Assembly: GCF_008123425.1 (NCBI RefSeq) | Contig: NZ_VSSS01000031.1 | Span: forward strand, 1 to 64,000 | Source: Bradyrhizobium rifense | Lineage (GTDB): Bacteria; Pseudomonadota; Alphaproteobacteria; Rhizobiales; Xanthobacteraceae | Reading direction: 5' to 3' | Length of the DNA: 64,000 nucleotides | In this document: positions 62,775 to 64,000 of the stretch, piece by piece | Layout: the number at the start of each line of letters is the position of its first letter | Position numbering within the stretch: position 1 is the stretch's first letter | Position numbers and translations under genes: made by a program | The notes under the pieces: model-generated | What the model was told of the DNA's origin: nothing | The model's input: the letters and a program-made list of their open reading frames with translations, nothing else | Database searches by the model: none

Positions 62775-63746
62775 ATGAAGCAGACGACGCTGCGCTACCG
62801 GGCCCTGCGCCGGGTCCGCAGCCTGCCGGCCGAGACCGCTTCGCGGTTGCTCGGAATGCCAGCCATTAGTCGGACATTGAACAAGGCCTACGAAAAGGCG
62901 CGCGCATCGCACAGGCCGCGCCTGCCGGGACTCTCGTCGCGCGACATGGACATCGTTGCCGGGCTGGAGAAAAACGGCGTCTACATCACCTCGCTCGCGG
63001 CGCTGGATCTGCCTGGCACGGACGCACTCTGGACGTCGGCGACCGGCATCGCGAACGCCTATTCCGTTCGTGCCAAGGCGGGTGAGTTCGCCGGCCAATA
63101 TACGGTGCAGGTCGGCGCCGAGGACATGATGCGCCATCCGCACATCGTCCACTGGCCCCTCAACGACCGCATCCTCGACATCGTCGAGACCTATCTCGGC
63201 TTGCCTGCGGCATGCGACACGCTGAATTTCTTCTATACATTGGCCGATGGCCGTCAGGTTGCGGCGCGCCGATGGCATCGCGATGTCGAGGATCGGCTGA
63301 TGGTCAAGGTGATCGTCTATCTGCACGATGTCGATGAGGAGGGCGGCCCGCTCGAAGTCCTGCATCGTGCCTTTCCGGGCTGCGACCAGCTCGACGGCGC
63401 CAATTTTCCGGTCCTGACGCAGGAAATGCTGGAGGGGCGGCTCGGCGGCACGCTGGAGCGCGGCGATGTAACGACCTGCACCGGCAAGGCCGGGACGGTG
63501 ATCTTTGCGGATGTCGCGAGTCGCTACCATCGCGGCCGCCCGGCGATCGCGCGCGACCGCTCTGCGCTGTTCTACAATTTCTTCTCGCGCTCGCCGCTTC
63601 GCCCATTCTTCTGCGAGCGGCACGTGTTCTCACGGGCGCAACTCGCCGAACTTGCGGCTGGCCAGACCGCGCGGGCGCGCGATTGCATGCTGTGGCACGC
63701 CAACGTACCTCTGCTCGCCCGGATCGTACCACGCGCGCGGTTGTAG
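62775..63746 (+). CDS. Phytanoyl-CoA dioxygenase-like Fe(II)/2-oxoglutarate enzyme
   Basis: Protein of 323 residues with a cupin-type dioxygenase core. The iron ligands are H168 and D170 in RRWHRDVEDR and H252 in SRYHRGRPA, and R255 is a good 2-oxoglutarate anchor. About 60 residues before the core form a basic N-terminal segment (RYRALRRVRSLPAETASRL). Substrate unknown; members hydroxylate lipids, small molecules or secondary metabolites. Iron and 2-oxoglutarate dependence is inferred from the motif. The next gene begins 67 bases downstream in the same direction. Confidence 0.8.
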   Translation: MKQTTLRYRALRRVRSLPAETASRLLGMPAISRTLNKAYEKARASHRPRLPGLSSRDMDIVAGLEKNGVYITSLAALDLPGTDALWTSATGIANAYSVRAKAGEFAGQYTVQVGAEDMMRHPHIVHWPLNDRILDIVETYLGLPAACDTLNFFYTLADGRQVAARRWHRDVEDRLMVKVIVYLHDVDEEGGPLEVLHRAFPGCDQLDGANFPVLTQEMLEGRLGGTLERGDVTTCTGKAGTVIFADVASRYHRGRPAIARDRSALFYNFFSRSPLRPFFCERHVFSRAQLAELAAGQTARARDCMLWHANVPLLARIVPRARL

Positions 63747-63813
63747 AAGGACCCAAGCCACAATTCCGCTATCGTTCCCCGCTCAACTCCCGCGCGAAAT
63801 CAAGGGGCGTCCG

Positions 63814-64000
63814 TTGCGCAGGACAGTTTGGGCTTTCGCCATCGCATTGTGCTGTCTTGGTTCGTGTTTTGGCTCATTTGCCAAGGCAGCAGGCATTCAG
63901 CTTCTCGCTTCCGATCCGGCTCTGTCCGGCGCGATCTGGTACCCTTGCGCGGCGGAGCCGGCGCAGGTGGCGCTAGGCAGTCTTGCAGTCGACGCGGATT
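63814..64000 (+). CDS. Secreted hydrolase-like protein, N-terminal part (cut by window end)
   Basis: Open frame from a TTG with AAGGGG six bases upstream, running off the right edge after 62 codons. It starts with a signal peptide (basic RRT, hydrophobic WAFAIALCCLGSCF, cut near FAKA), then AGIQLLASDPALSGAIWYPC, which resembles the beginning of secreted dienelactone-hydrolase/alpha-beta hydrolase proteins. The family call rests on this short segment only, and no catalytic residues are within the window. Confidence 0.55.
   Translation, partial: MRRTVWAFAIALCCLGSCFGSFAKAAGIQLLASDPALSGAIWYPCAAEPAQVALGSLAVDAD

Overview
This window looks like chromosomal DNA of an alphaproteobacterium of the Bradyrhizobium group. 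Evidence seen here: high G+C coding sequence with strong GC-ending codon use; a cytochrome c maturation cluster ccmI-ccmE-ccmF-ccmH (cycHJKL in rhizobial naming) followed by a DegP protease, a two-component pair and glnE; a NAD-linked molybdenum formate dehydrogenase operon fdsGBA-fdhD-fdsD; and several families of REP-like palindromes (a gtagcccggatgg type, a cattgcgagcgcagcgaagcaatcc type, a cctcgtccttcgagac type and a gtagggtgggcaaagg type). I recognised no tRNA, rRNA, CRISPR array, insertion sequence or prophage.

Layout. 0.1-4.1 kb (mostly minus): a small uncertain gene, a split DUF1214/DUF1254 pair and a class A penicillin-binding protein. 4.4-6.7 kb (plus): a YcgN-type cysteine-cluster protein and a drug-efflux MFS. 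6.7-12.6 kb (minus): an Abhydrolase_9 membrane hydrolase, a triple-GAF histidine kinase and a TPP enzyme whose ribosome binding site lies in a predicted hairpin. 12.8-15.5 kb (minus): secreted and small proteins, a Flp pilin and the Ku protein. 15.7-20.2 kb (plus): a small membrane protein, a FeuPQ-like two-component system, a large unknown protein and a small beta-rich protein. 20.3-31.6 kb (plus): ccmI-E-F-H, degP, a second two-component system and glnE. 31.6-40.0 kb (minus): a YdeP-type oxidoreductase and the fds formate dehydrogenase operon, with a divergent LysR gene at 40.3 kb. 41.3-51.0 kb (minus): a PAS kinase, a CDF cation exporter, a quinone oxidoreductase, a nitronate monooxygenase and several unknown envelope proteins. 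51.2-54.3 kb: a LysR gene divergent from an NADPH:FMN reductase (frameshifted here), an NmrA-like protein and a carboxymuconolactone decarboxylase-like protein without cysteines. 54.3-56.1 kb: FAH-family and ketopantoate-reductase-family genes. 56.2-60.1 kb (minus): a CBS protein, two paralogous oxalate/formate-type MFS transporters and a 45-residue small protein. 60.4-64.0 kb: a YegD-like Hsp70, an AHSA1 protein, a phytanoyl-CoA dioxygenase-like enzyme and the start of a secreted hydrolase-like gene running off the right edge.

How parts may work together. The ccm genes build c-type cytochromes. GlnE controls glutamine synthetase. The fds operon oxidises formate with NAD and carries its own sulfurtransferase (FdhD), probably under the divergent LysR regulator. 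The most interesting signal is at 56-60 kb. Four separately transcribed minus-strand genes (CBS protein, two oxalate/formate-family transporters and a 45-residue protein) share a 17-bp imperfect inverted repeat, consensus TGGTATACCATATGCCA, 34 to 99 bases before their start codons, and each gene is followed by a hairpin, three of them good rho-independent terminators. I read this as a small local regulon controlled by an unidentified regulator, possibly of the GntR type, encoded outside the window.
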